Source: an uncultured Bacteroides sp. (lineage in GTDB: Bacteria; Bacteroidota; Bacteroidia; Bacteroidales; Bacteroidaceae). From it: 64,000 nt of DNA. Both the position numbers and the translations under genes were made by a program. Position 1 is the stretch's first letter. Each line of letters starts with the position of its first letter. The stretch spans positions 62,001-126,000 of the forward strand of contig CAQOGY010000004.1 of NCBI GenBank assembly GCA_948847595.1, given 5' to 3'. The notes below the pieces were generated by a model. It saw only the letters and a list, made by a program, of their open reading frames with translations, did no database searches and was not told the origin of the DNA. Positions 50,949-59,734 of the stretch are shown piece after piece.

Positions 50949-51959
50949 TTATTTCTTGTTGCAAGCTTTGATTAATTTCCGCGCATCCTTCCAACCTTTT
51001 TGATAAGCCTCCTCCAATGTTATAATTTTCCCATTTTGCTCTTTGCTCATGTTAGAAGCTTTCATAAAGGTGAATATTTCAATGGTTTCTTCTTTTGAGA
51101 TCGGTGGTATTCCTGTTCGGAAGAATTTCAGAATCTGTTCAAGGAGAGTTTTGTATCCCTGATAGCCACCTACAGCTACCGAACCTTTCGGTGTATATGC
51201 TGTTCCTCCATAGATTTGCGGTCCTTTGGTGATGCCTCTGAATGTTCCGATTCTCCCGTCTTTCCAACGTCCTGTTACAACATCACCTCTGTCGGAAGAC
51301 ATGCGGTTGACCGATTCGCATCCGGTTCCCATGATTGTATACAGAGTCTCGACTCCATGAATACCGTAAAAGCCGAAATCCGGGTGGGTAGGCTCTGCCT
51401 TATGGGGAGAGTAACAGTCTGCACCCAGTATCTTACCCAGTTCACCACTTCTCAGTTTTTGATTTTGAGGGGTAAATCGTAAGGCTGAGGATGAGAAAAC
51501 CGGTATATTGTATTTCTCCGCCATCTCATAGATAGCAATGGCATCTCCTAACGTAGCTCCGACAGGCTTATCAATATAGCAGATTTTTCCTGCCTTGAAC
51601 ACTTCCATCGCTTGCTCCAGATGGAGTCGTCCATCGTTGGTCTCTAAGAGTACGCAATCGACTTTGGTCAGCAGGTTGGCTATGGAAGGAACAATTTCCA
51701 CTCCCTGTTCTTTTACTTTCTCTATATATCCTGGGATGCGTTCATAGCTGGATTGAATCGTTTTCGAACCGTATGGATAGGCGGCTACTACCCGGAAACC
51801 TTTGGAAAAGGTTTCATCTGAACCACCGTTAATTAATTCTGTAAAAGCGGTAGAATGGGATGTGTCTAAGCCTATAATCCCTATTCTCATGACTTTTTGT
51901 GCGTAAATACTGGTGCTAATAATCAGTAATACAAAGAAGAAAGATATTCTGCTTTTCAT
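50949..51959 (-). CDS. Gfo/Idh/MocA family oxidoreductase, secreted
   Basis: The 336-residue protein starts with a Sec-type signal (MKSRISFFFVLLIISTSIYAQ) and then RIGIIGLDTSHSTAFTE, a Rossmann loop in which the usual third Gly is replaced. The sugar-binding Lys is in IDKPVGATLGD near residue 130, and GIHGVETLY is near 200. It would act in the periplasm, but Sec export of a cofactor-binding enzyme is unusual compared with Tat export. It begins 6 bases before the NagB-like stop (upstream gene). Function within the pathway is unknown. Confidence 0.78.
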   Translation of the reverse strand: MKSRISFFFVLLIISTSIYAQKVMRIGIIGLDTSHSTAFTELINGGSDETFSKGFRVVAAYPYGSKTIQSSYERIPGYIEKVKEQGVEIVPSIANLLTKVDCVLLETNDGRLHLEQAMEVFKAGKICYIDKPVGATLGDAIAIYEMAEKYNIPVFSSSALRFTPQNQKLRSGELGKILGADCYSPHKAEPTHPDFGFYGIHGVETLYTIMGTGCESVNRMSSDRGDVVTGRWKDGRIGTFRGITKGPQIYGGTAYTPKGSVAVGGYQGYKTLLEQILKFFRTGIPPISKEETIEIFTFMKASNMSKEQNGKIITLEEAYQKGWKDARKLIKACNKK

Positions 51960-51965
51960 AATTTG

Positions 51966-52784
51966 TTATAGATTAATTAGTTCTGCGCTTTCAGCATCCA
52001 AATATAATGAAGATTTTTCTTTTCTGCGTAATATACTTGCCGGACATTTCTCTGAAATTTCGCCATAGACGGTCTGATATACTGCATGTGCCTTATTCTT
52101 GAAAGGAACAATACAAAACATCCATTCCGCTTTCAGCAAGGCAGGTATTGTCAGAGTCAACGCTTCTTTGGGTACCAAGTCAAGTGTTTCAAAACATTTT
52201 TCATTGACTTGCTGTTGGCGGCATATTGGATCGAGCTTTACTATTTTGACTAGTTCAGGATCATTAAAGTCAGCTACATCGGGGTCATTAAAAGCGATGT
52301 GCCCGTTTTCTCCGATTCCTAAACATACAATATCAGGTGGATATTGCGTCAGCAAATCGGCATATCGCTTACATTCTCCGTCCAGACTTTCTGCGCGGCC
52401 ATTTAAATAATTAACCTTTCTGAAAGGTACTTTGTCGAAGATACGGATGCGGAGAAAATGTCCGAAACTTTGTGGCGCCTCCGGGTGAATACCTATATAT
52501 TCATCCATATGAAAAGCATTGACTCTGCTCCAGTCTATCCGCTGATCACGTATGAGCTGACTTAGAAATTTTTCTTGCGAGGGGGCGGCAGCAAAGATCA
52601 TATTGATTTCTGTTTTACTCTCCAGAAGTTTACAGATTTGCTCTGCTACCTCTTTGGCTGCTTCACACCCCATTTGCCGGATGTCTGGATAAATTTTGAC
52701 TGTTAATTGTTCTTGCTGGAATACTTTGGGTTTAGTCTCGTTTACTGTAGATAACATGGCCTTCTGATATTGTGTTAATAACAT
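51966..52784 (-). CDS. NagB/RpiA-type glucosamine-6-phosphate deaminase-like protein
   Basis: The protein (272 residues from this ATG, 263 from the next ATG at 52757; the longer open frame from 52832 overlaps nagA by 100 bases) has the NagB fold. The catalytic Asp is in FHMDEY near residue 92 and the His in LGIGENGHIAFNDP near 161. Classical NagB has an early phosphate-loop SGSTP/TGGTP motif; here the aligned segment is FAAAPSQ, so substrate may differ. Reaction in the family: GlcN-6-P to Fru-6-P and ammonia. It overlaps the nagA-like gene on the same strand, so translation is coupled. Confidence 0.75.
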   Translation of the reverse strand: MLLTQYQKAMLSTVNETKPKVFQQEQLTVKIYPDIRQMGCEAAKEVAEQICKLLESKTEINMIFAAAPSQEKFLSQLIRDQRIDWSRVNAFHMDEYIGIHPEAPQSFGHFLRIRIFDKVPFRKVNYLNGRAESLDGECKRYADLLTQYPPDIVCLGIGENGHIAFNDPDVADFNDPELVKIVKLDPICRQQQVNEKCFETLDLVPKEALTLTIPALLKAEWMFCIVPFKNKAHAVYQTVYGEISEKCPASILRRKEKSSLYLDAESAELINL

Positions 52785-53925
52785 TGATTTGATTATCAAA
52801 AATGACGATATCGGCGTCTTTGCCTGCTTCAATAGAACCTTTGGTCTGATCGATGTGCAAAATGCGGGCAGGGGTGAGAGTCACCATGCGGACGGCATCC
52901 ACTAATGGGGTGTCTGCTAACTGAATCATCGTTCTGACCAGACGATCGGTTGTAGCGACACTACCCGCAAAGGCCGAACGATCCGGCATCTTGGCTACGC
53001 CATCTTCTATGATTACTTTTTGTCCGTTCGCAAGGCTTCCTAAAATAGATTCTCCATCCGGCATGCCTGCCCCTCTCATGGCGTCGGTACAGAGTGCGGT
53101 TTTATCAGTTCCTTTGAATTTGTATACAAACTGGAGAAGTGCTTTGGGGAGATGTATTCCATCAGCAATAATTTCTACCGTCATGTCGTCGATCAGGTAT
53201 GCTGCTTCTACTACTCCTGCATATCGGAAAGCATTTCTGCGGGTTACAGTGGACATTGCCGAGTATAAATGGGTGATGTGAGTGTACCCTGCTTTATATG
53301 CCTGCTCTGCTTCTTCGAATATAGCATCAGTATGGGCAATGGAAGGGAGGATCTGTTGTTCCTTTAGAATGTTTCCCATTTCAATGGCACCTTCCAGTTC
53401 GGGCGCAACACTCCAGCGTACTATATCTTTTGAAGCCTCCAGGATAATGTTATATTCTTCCGGCCGTGGCTTTTTAAGGTATTGTGGGTCTTGTGCTCCA
53501 CATTGACCGGGAGAGAAATAAGGTCCTTCAAGGTGCAATCCGATAAACTTTGCTCCTCGGGTATTGAGTACTTTGGCTTTTTGATAAGTTGCAAATATGT
53601 TCATTAACTCATCGTTTGTACTGGTTAATGTGGTAGGGACCATAGCGGTTGTGCCATATTGGGCATGTGTCTCTGCTATACCTAAGAATGCTTCTGTGGT
53701 TCCATCCATGAAGTCATGTCCGCCACCACCATGGATATGCATGTCAATAAAGCCCGGTGATACATATTGTTGCCCGGCATCCATTATCTGATCATCGGGA
53801 AGTAGTTCGAGTGCTTCTTCCGATACAATCTGCTCAATCTTGCCATCTTTGCAAATCAACGCTTTATCGGTTTCTATACGGTCTGGAAGTATGAGCTTTC
53901 CGTTTGTTATAATTAATCTCGTCAT
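52732..53925 (-). CDS. nagA: N-acetylglucosamine-6-phosphate deacetylase-like amidohydrolase
   Basis: The 397-residue protein has the amidohydrolase barrel landmarks: MHIHGGGGHDFMDG near residue 58, HLEGPYFSPGQCGAQ near 135, AHTDA near 198, a THLYSAM motif near 217 (THLFNAM is the usual form), ADGIHL near 250 and CTDAM near 278. NagA releases acetate from GlcNAc-6-P. The internal ATG is preferred to one nine codons upstream. Substitutions in the THL motif leave the exact amino-sugar substrate open. It follows the MFS porter by 33 bases and overlaps the NagB-like gene. Confidence 0.85.
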   Translation of the reverse strand: MTRLIITNGKLILPDRIETDKALICKDGKIEQIVSEEALELLPDDQIMDAGQQYVSPGFIDMHIHGGGGHDFMDGTTEAFLGIAETHAQYGTTAMVPTTLTSTNDELMNIFATYQKAKVLNTRGAKFIGLHLEGPYFSPGQCGAQDPQYLKKPRPEEYNIILEASKDIVRWSVAPELEGAIEMGNILKEQQILPSIAHTDAIFEEAEQAYKAGYTHITHLYSAMSTVTRRNAFRYAGVVEAAYLIDDMTVEIIADGIHLPKALLQFVYKFKGTDKTALCTDAMRGAGMPDGESILGSLANGQKVIIEDGVAKMPDRSAFAGSVATTDRLVRTMIQLADTPLVDAVRMVTLTPARILHIDQTKGSIEAGKDADIVIFDNQINVINTISEGHVIYSKRD

Positions 53926-53958
53926 CTTATTATATAGTTTGAGGTTTCTCAATTTGTA

Positions 53959-55275
53959 TTATCTCCATGAGGTGATTTTATGCCCTTTGACAGCAAAGAA
54001 TACCAGATAGAGGAAACATGGAATCAATACCCAGTAGCCGGTGCGTAAGTCATATAAATCGGCAAAATACCCATAAATCAACGGTAATATGGCATTCCCG
54101 CAAAGTCCCATGATGAGCAGTGAAGAACCGGTCTTGGTAAACCTTCCCAATCCATGAATTGACAGTGGCCAGATGCCTGCATAAATTAAGGCGTTGGGGA
54201 ATCCCAGTGCGTTCAGGAAGAAAATGGAGGCGTTGGCCTGATGTCCGAAAATGGTCACGTTAAAGTCCGCGAATACAACACCGAATGAAAGGAACAGTCC
54301 TAATACGGTACATATGATCAAAGCATTCTTTTGCGATAGATATTTCGGGATAACGATAATCCCTAGTATATATCCGATCATTGTACATGCTAATGTATAT
54401 GAAGGAAAGGCTTTTGCTTCCAGCAAATCCATTCCCATGGAATTGGCGTAATTGATGATTGTGTCAATTGCTATTACTTGTGTGCCCACATGGAAAAAGA
54501 TAGCTAATGCACCTAATATGAGATAAGGGAAATCGAAAATACTTTTTTTATTGCTATGTCCGTTTGCTTCTTCCTCTGTTGCATTTTGCTCGTCCGTATT
54601 GATTTCCGGCAAAACGGAATAGCGGATACTGATGCCGGCTAATAGAAGAAGGACTCCTAATATGGCATAAGGAACGATTACGCGTTGTATTAGTTCGTCG
54701 AGCATGGCACTTTGGGTCACTGCATCCAAAGTGCCCGACTCTATCATTGCGAAAAGCTCACTGTCGTCAGCTTTCAGAATCAATGCGGCAAAGATAAGTG
54801 GAGAAATAATCCCGGCAAACTTGTTACATATTCCCATGATGCTGATACGCCGGGCAGCGCTTTCAATTGGTCCTATAATGGTCACATAGGGATTGGCGGC
54901 TGTTTGTAAGATTGCCAGTCCTGTTCCTATGGAAAATAGACCTAATAGGAAAATCTCAAATTGTCGGGCTAAAGCAGCCGGAACAAAGATGAAGGCTCCC
55001 AGTGCTGTCAGCATGAAACCATACATGATTCCTCGTTTGAATCCCACTTTCTTTAGGAGTATTCCTGATGGTATAGCCATCACAAAATAAGCTATATAAA
55101 AAGCGAATGCCACGAAGTAGGATTCAAAATGTGTCAGTTCACAGGATATGCGGAAGTAGGGGATAAGTATGGAGTTGACCCAGGATACAAATCCGAAGAT
55201 GAAAAACATTCCGGCCAGAATGCCTATCGAAATGTAGTATGTCTTTTTTCCGCTTGAGAGTTTACTATTTTCCAT
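53959..55275 (-). CDS. MFS sugar porter, FucP/NagP-like
   Basis: The 438-residue protein has about twelve hydrophobic helices and the FucP-family pattern: FFIFGFVSWVNSILIPYFR near residue 20, SYFVAFAFYIAYFVMAIPSG, and AILQTAANPYVTIIGP near 125. Members bring fucose, glucose/galactose or N-acetylglucosamine across the inner membrane with a proton. Because NagA- and NagB-like genes follow at once, an N-acetylated amino sugar is a plausible cargo. The 155-base gap upstream holds a consensus -7 box, so this gene probably heads its own transcript. Confidence 0.87.
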   Translation of the reverse strand: MENSKLSSGKKTYYISIGILAGMFFIFGFVSWVNSILIPYFRISCELTHFESYFVAFAFYIAYFVMAIPSGILLKKVGFKRGIMYGFMLTALGAFIFVPAALARQFEIFLLGLFSIGTGLAILQTAANPYVTIIGPIESAARRISIMGICNKFAGIISPLIFAALILKADDSELFAMIESGTLDAVTQSAMLDELIQRVIVPYAILGVLLLLAGISIRYSVLPEINTDEQNATEEEANGHSNKKSIFDFPYLILGALAIFFHVGTQVIAIDTIINYANSMGMDLLEAKAFPSYTLACTMIGYILGIIVIPKYLSQKNALIICTVLGLFLSFGVVFADFNVTIFGHQANASIFFLNALGFPNALIYAGIWPLSIHGLGRFTKTGSSLLIMGLCGNAILPLIYGYFADLYDLRTGYWVLIPCFLYLVFFAVKGHKITSWR

Positions 55276-55321
55276 TATTTAGATGAATTAGTTTACAGAA
55301 CTAGTCTGATGATTGTTAGTA

Positions 55322-55329
55322 CAAAGTTA
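55322..55329 (-). promoter_or_regulatory. -7 box before the MFS porter gene
   Basis: On the minus strand the box reads TAACTTTG, 46 bases before the porter ATG. No good -33 TTTG lies 20 bases upstream, so an activator or only partial activity is likely. Confidence 0.4.
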
Positions 55330-55430
55330 GAGGCTAAGTAGCGCTTTTTTTAGAAGAAAAACGAAAAGCGATATTCAAATAACGTATTTCTTTTTCTGTT
55401 TTTCGCTGTAGCTTCCTTGGGGTTGATTCT

Positions 55431-57632
55431 TTATTTTTTTAGCTCGAAGTCTTTTTGTAACCTTATATCTCGCGATGATGCGCCGACTTGAATCGTAAAG
55501 ATTCCCGGTTCATCCTTCCAGCTTTTACTTATTACATCATAATATTGTAAAGCACGGCGAGGTAGTTTCAGAGTGACTTGTCTGGACTCTCCCGCTTCCA
55601 GAGATACTTTCTCAAAACCTTTCAGCTCTTTCACCGGACGTTTGACGCTGCATTGCTGCTGATGTATGTACAACTGTGCAATCTCCTGCCCATATCGTTT
55701 ACCTGTGTTAGTAATACTGAAGGATACATCAAATTCTTTGTCCGGGTCTTTCCATATCGGATTCATTTTCAGATCAGAATATTCAAATGATGTATAAGAA
55801 AGCCCATAACCGAATTCAAACTGTGGGGCTATCTGATATGTATCAAAGTATCGGTAGCCTACCATTAATCCTTCCTTGAATCGGACGGTGTCGTTGCCGG
55901 GATACTCTCCGAAAACGTGATCAGGCATGTCTTCCAACCGTTTGCACCAAGTTGTGGTGAGCTTGCCTGACGGGTTTACTTCTCCGAATAAAACACGTGC
56001 CAGGGCATTTCCACCCTCCATTCCTATAAAACTACAATGAAGCAAAGCATTGGCATGCTCATACCATTTGCCTAGCTCGACAGGACCACCGGCCATCAGT
56101 ACTACGACAGTGTTGGGGTTTACTTCTAAAAGGGCTTCTAGAAGTTGGTCCTGTCCGTAGGGTAATTTAAGATCAGGCTTGTCATAGCCTTCACAATCAG
56201 ATCCATGATCGTGGCTTAAACCACCGATGTATATCACTAGTTCGGCTTTTGCTGCTGTGGCTACAGCCTGTTTGATCAGTTGTGGATCTGATGTTTCAAA
56301 TTCATTTGTAAACCAGTGCCCGACTTTATATGCTTTCTTATTTAATTTATATCCTGCCGCATATTCAATTTGAGCGCTGTCTCCGAGGAAATTATGTAAT
56401 CCTTCCAGCGGGGTAATTTCATATTTGGCTTTCAGTTTTGTACTTCCTCCTCCCCGGGCAAATACTTCTTTTGCATTGGCACCGATTACTGCAATTTTCT
56501 TATAATGTGCCGGGTTCAGTGGAAGCATATGATTAGAGTTTCGCAGAAGTACAAATGATTCTTCTGCTATTTCTCTTGCAATGCTGCAATGTGCGGGAGT
56601 TGCTAGTTTTGCAGCCATTCCTGTGGTGTCGTACGGGGCTTTTCCTATCAAGTCAAGCCGAAGCATCAATTTTAAGATATTACGCACTTTCCTGTTGACT
56701 GCTTCTTCCGGGATTTCTCCGTTTTGAACTTTTTGCAGTAATGGGTCGGCCAGATAATATTGTTTGAACATTTCTTTCCCATTTCCTTTTATGTTTGTTC
56801 CCATTTCCACATCCATACCACACAGGGCTGTCCGCTCTGTGTTATGGACTGCGTTCCAGTCAGATACTACCATCCCGTCGAAACCTAATTCTCCGCGAAG
56901 CAGGCTGTCGAGAAGATAGGAGCTTTCAGTGCACCATAAACCTCGTACTTTGTTGTAGGCTGCCATGACGGTCATGGCTCCTCCTCGTTGAATAGCTGCC
57001 TCAAAAGCCGGTAGATAAATTTCGTGCAAAGTACGGTCGTCTACCTCAGAACTTACTGTATACTGATTATAAGCCTGACTGTTTAGTGCGAAATGCTTGA
57101 CACAGGAGGCCACTCCTTGTGACTGGACACCTTGAATATAGGGAACTGCTAATTCTCCCGATAAATAAGGGTCTTCACTGAAATATTCCCAGTTGCGTCC
57201 ATTTAATAAAGAGCGGTGAATGTTAACTCCCGGAGCTAAACTGACGTGCTTTCCACGAGCTTTGCATTCAGCTCCGAGTACTTCTCCGTATAGATGTGCC
57301 AGTTCACGGTTCCATGTAGCTGATAAAGCAGTGAGTGCCGGTAGATATGTACAGGCATCATTGGTCCATTCTGCTGATTTCCATCCGTACGGTTCCCCTT
57401 CCAATCTGACTCCGTGGGGACCGTCCGAATACTGTAAATCGGGAATTCCAAGTCGCGGAACACCACCGCTTGAGAACATGGTATTGCCGTGTAACATTCC
57501 GATCTTTTCTTCCAGTGTCATTTGTGATAAAAGACTTTCGATCTGTTTATCTTGTGATGCTGTCTTGTTACGAGTGAGACAGGAAGTGAATAAAATCAGA
57601 ATCAATAAACTATATGGAGGTATATTCTTCAT
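55431..57632 (-). CDS. GH3 glycoside hydrolase, lipoprotein
   Basis: The 733-residue protein has a lipobox (LFTSC) and the GH3 two-domain plan: LEEKIGMLHGN at the start, KHFALNSQAYNQYTV near 175, the nucleophile Asp in MVVSDWNAV near 255, GGLSHDHGSDCEGYDKPDLK in the second domain, and a C-terminal fibronectin-like domain (VKELKGFEKVSLEAGES). It is of the plain beta-glucosidase-like type and lacks the short KHFPGHGxxxxDxH motif of GH3 N-acetylglucosaminidases, so a neutral beta-linked sugar is the more likely substrate. It follows the GH5 gene by 19 bases. Confidence 0.88.
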   Translation of the reverse strand: MKNIPPYSLLILILFTSCLTRNKTASQDKQIESLLSQMTLEEKIGMLHGNTMFSSGGVPRLGIPDLQYSDGPHGVRLEGEPYGWKSAEWTNDACTYLPALTALSATWNRELAHLYGEVLGAECKARGKHVSLAPGVNIHRSLLNGRNWEYFSEDPYLSGELAVPYIQGVQSQGVASCVKHFALNSQAYNQYTVSSEVDDRTLHEIYLPAFEAAIQRGGAMTVMAAYNKVRGLWCTESSYLLDSLLRGELGFDGMVVSDWNAVHNTERTALCGMDVEMGTNIKGNGKEMFKQYYLADPLLQKVQNGEIPEEAVNRKVRNILKLMLRLDLIGKAPYDTTGMAAKLATPAHCSIAREIAEESFVLLRNSNHMLPLNPAHYKKIAVIGANAKEVFARGGGSTKLKAKYEITPLEGLHNFLGDSAQIEYAAGYKLNKKAYKVGHWFTNEFETSDPQLIKQAVATAAKAELVIYIGGLSHDHGSDCEGYDKPDLKLPYGQDQLLEALLEVNPNTVVVLMAGGPVELGKWYEHANALLHCSFIGMEGGNALARVLFGEVNPSGKLTTTWCKRLEDMPDHVFGEYPGNDTVRFKEGLMVGYRYFDTYQIAPQFEFGYGLSYTSFEYSDLKMNPIWKDPDKEFDVSFSITNTGKRYGQEIAQLYIHQQQCSVKRPVKELKGFEKVSLEAGESRQVTLKLPRRALQYYDVISKSWKDEPGIFTIQVGASSRDIRLQKDFELKK

Positions 57633-57651
57633 AATTGTATATGTTAGTATT

Positions 57652-59328
57652 TTATCTGCCGGTTAATATATTTACTAATTCAGGATATAGAACCTGTTGT
57701 CCTTCTCCCACAATACTGTATCCGGCACCTTTATAATCAAAAGATGTATAAGGAACTTTATTTTCATTCAGGATATCTACCATGTCGCGATACCAGTTTG
57801 CCCTGCTGGGCTCAGGAGTAGTCTTCATAGTTCCGAATTCTCCGACAAATACCGGTACGTTCAATTGTTTGGCCTTTGTTATTCCTTTCATTAGGTTCTG
57901 ACTCAACGATTCTCTGTTATAATATCTTTGCCCTGTGGATTGCCATGCTTCCGGCAGTTCTTTGATGTATTGGTCCGGTACTAATTGTCCCGGATACTGA
58001 ATCGGAATATCCGTGCGTCCTCCAGTGGTTGATTGCAGACCATATGCTGTCAGGAGATACGGACCATAATAATGGAAAGTCATCAGTATCTGGTGAGTCT
58101 GTGGCAGCGTTAATTCATTATACATTGCATTTGAATTAGTCGTACAAACACCTACTATGATGGTTCTGTCCGCTTCTTTTGCTCTGATAGCCGATATGGC
58201 CAGAGCTGCTACTCTGTTCCAGTTTTTAGGATCGTTTGAAACCGGTTCGTTCAATAATTCGTATGCAACAAGTGAATTAGGATATTGCTTCAGTTCATCC
58301 GACAGGTCTTCCCATAGCTTGACGAATTTGGCAGGCTCATTCGGATCAGTGAACAATGTATTTTCTGACAGTGTGAATCGGTGGTTTCTGGTGATATGCA
58401 TATCAACTAATACTCTCATATTATATTTACTGCACCACTGGATGGCATTATGAAGCAGGTCAAATCCGAACTGACGGATTTTCGTTCCATTACTTTCCCA
58501 TAATTCCACTTCATCAATACATAAACGTATGTGGTCAAATCCTAATTGAGAGAGGAATTTGACATCTTCCTCTTTGAAGAATGCAACTCTTTGTGCACCT
58601 TCATATTTCGGAGTTGACAACCAGGAAGCGATATTCACTCCTTTACTGATCTCAAATTTATTTAAACTTTTAATATTGCTCGTGGTATATTTTACAATCG
58701 TTCCATCCTGGGCAGTTACTGTATATTCAACAGGCTTATTAAAATTCTGGGCTATAGATGGGGCAGGCTGTATGGTGGCTCCTCCCGAAATCTTGATTTC
58801 AGGTACTTGGTCCGATAAGTCCTTGTCTTCCATATCAATGCCGATTTTCTTCTCAGATTCCACTATTGTACCATAGACTTTGGCCTGAGGTAATGCGAAA
58901 TAGGTGATTTTGGCTATGCTGCTCTTTTTAGCTTCTCCCGTAATAATTATTTTGTCCGTACTGCCGTCTGCATTCTTCATCTCTATCGCATGATACTTTG
59001 TAAGATCTACGATTTCCGGTAGAGGCGTAATCACTGAAATGTCTTCGTTATATTCAATGGAGACTTTCATTTTCGAGATATCAATCTTGTCCTCGCTATC
59101 CTCCGGATAATAATATGGGAAACTGATCTTTATCGTATCAGCATCCAGATTTGTCTGGTTGGGAACAAACCGATGATTCCCGTCGACAAAAGTTGCATAG
59201 ATACTTTTTATAGGTTTTACCCTATGATAGTAGTTCATCTCATCTTTATCATCATTACATGATGTGATAATAGCCAATATGGATAAAAAAGCAGATAATA
59301 GCATAGAATATTTATTTATTATTTTCAT
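57652..59328 (-). CDS. GH5 glycoside hydrolase with N-terminal Ig-like domains, lipoprotein
   Basis: The 558-residue protein has a lipobox (AIITSC, Cys 24). Residues about 40-135 are homologous to the small lipoprotein encoded just upstream (59325-59723), and 135-225 carry a second beta domain (YFALPQAKVYGT; YTVTAQDGT) of the DUF5018-like type. The GH5 barrel follows: GVNIASWLSTP near 233, LGFDHIRLCID, acid/base Glu in LLNEPV near 363 and nucleophile Glu in VFVGEFGTM near 497. It should cut a beta-linked glycan at the cell surface; the GH5 subfamily and the substrate cannot be assigned. Confidence 0.88.
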   Translation of the reverse strand: MKIINKYSMLLSAFLSILAIITSCNDDKDEMNYYHRVKPIKSIYATFVDGNHRFVPNQTNLDADTIKISFPYYYPEDSEDKIDISKMKVSIEYNEDISVITPLPEIVDLTKYHAIEMKNADGSTDKIIITGEAKKSSIAKITYFALPQAKVYGTIVESEKKIGIDMEDKDLSDQVPEIKISGGATIQPAPSIAQNFNKPVEYTVTAQDGTIVKYTTSNIKSLNKFEISKGVNIASWLSTPKYEGAQRVAFFKEEDVKFLSQLGFDHIRLCIDEVELWESNGTKIRQFGFDLLHNAIQWCSKYNMRVLVDMHITRNHRFTLSENTLFTDPNEPAKFVKLWEDLSDELKQYPNSLVAYELLNEPVSNDPKNWNRVAALAISAIRAKEADRTIIVGVCTTNSNAMYNELTLPQTHQILMTFHYYGPYLLTAYGLQSTTGGRTDIPIQYPGQLVPDQYIKELPEAWQSTGQRYYNRESLSQNLMKGITKAKQLNVPVFVGEFGTMKTTPEPSRANWYRDMVDILNENKVPYTSFDYKGAGYSIVGEGQQVLYPELVNILTGR

Positions 59329-59723
59329 TTTTCAATCTCTCCTATAATTACATGTTTATCAATTGTTCCATCCGAATTAATCACTTCAATAGTATTCGCT
59401 ACATTCAGGTCCATCACTGTCAATTTAGGACGTATGCTCACATTTACCGGTATAGTAGCGGTTATTCTCATGTTACTGATGTCGATCGGTGTAGATGAAC
59501 CGGCGGGGAAGTAACGTGGAAACTGTATGCGTATGGTGTCACCAAAAGGAGGCTGTTGCTTGGGAGTAAATTGCTGGGTTGAAATAGATTCGTCGGCAAA
59601 TTGTGCTGCAATCCCAATCAACGCATATGTAGGAGCGGATATATTATCTTCCGGTGACTCACAGGATGTCATGAATAAAATCATGCCTAATAATAATGCT
59701 GAAAATGTTTTAGTCTTTTTCAT
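59325..59723 (-). CDS. Small surface lipoprotein related to the GH5 N-terminal domain
   Basis: The 132-residue product has a lipobox (LFMTSC) and one beta domain. The core DTIRIQFPRYFPAGSSTPIDISNMRI and ending GTIDKHVIIGE align with DTIKISFPYYYPEDSEDKIDISKMKV and STDKIIITGE of the GH5 enzyme, so the two share a domain. An alternative ATG two codons earlier (59729) or at 59741 (overlapping the SusD stop) is possible. It overlaps the GH5 start by 4 bases. It may be a glycan-binding accessory (SGBP-like) protein. Confidence 0.7.
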   Translation of the reverse strand: MKKTKTFSALLLGMILFMTSCESPEDNISAPTYALIGIAAQFADESISTQQFTPKQQPPFGDTIRIQFPRYFPAGSSTPIDISNMRITATIPVNVSIRPKLTVMDLNVANTIEVINSDGTIDKHVIIGEIEK

Positions 59724-59734
59724 AATCATATTTT

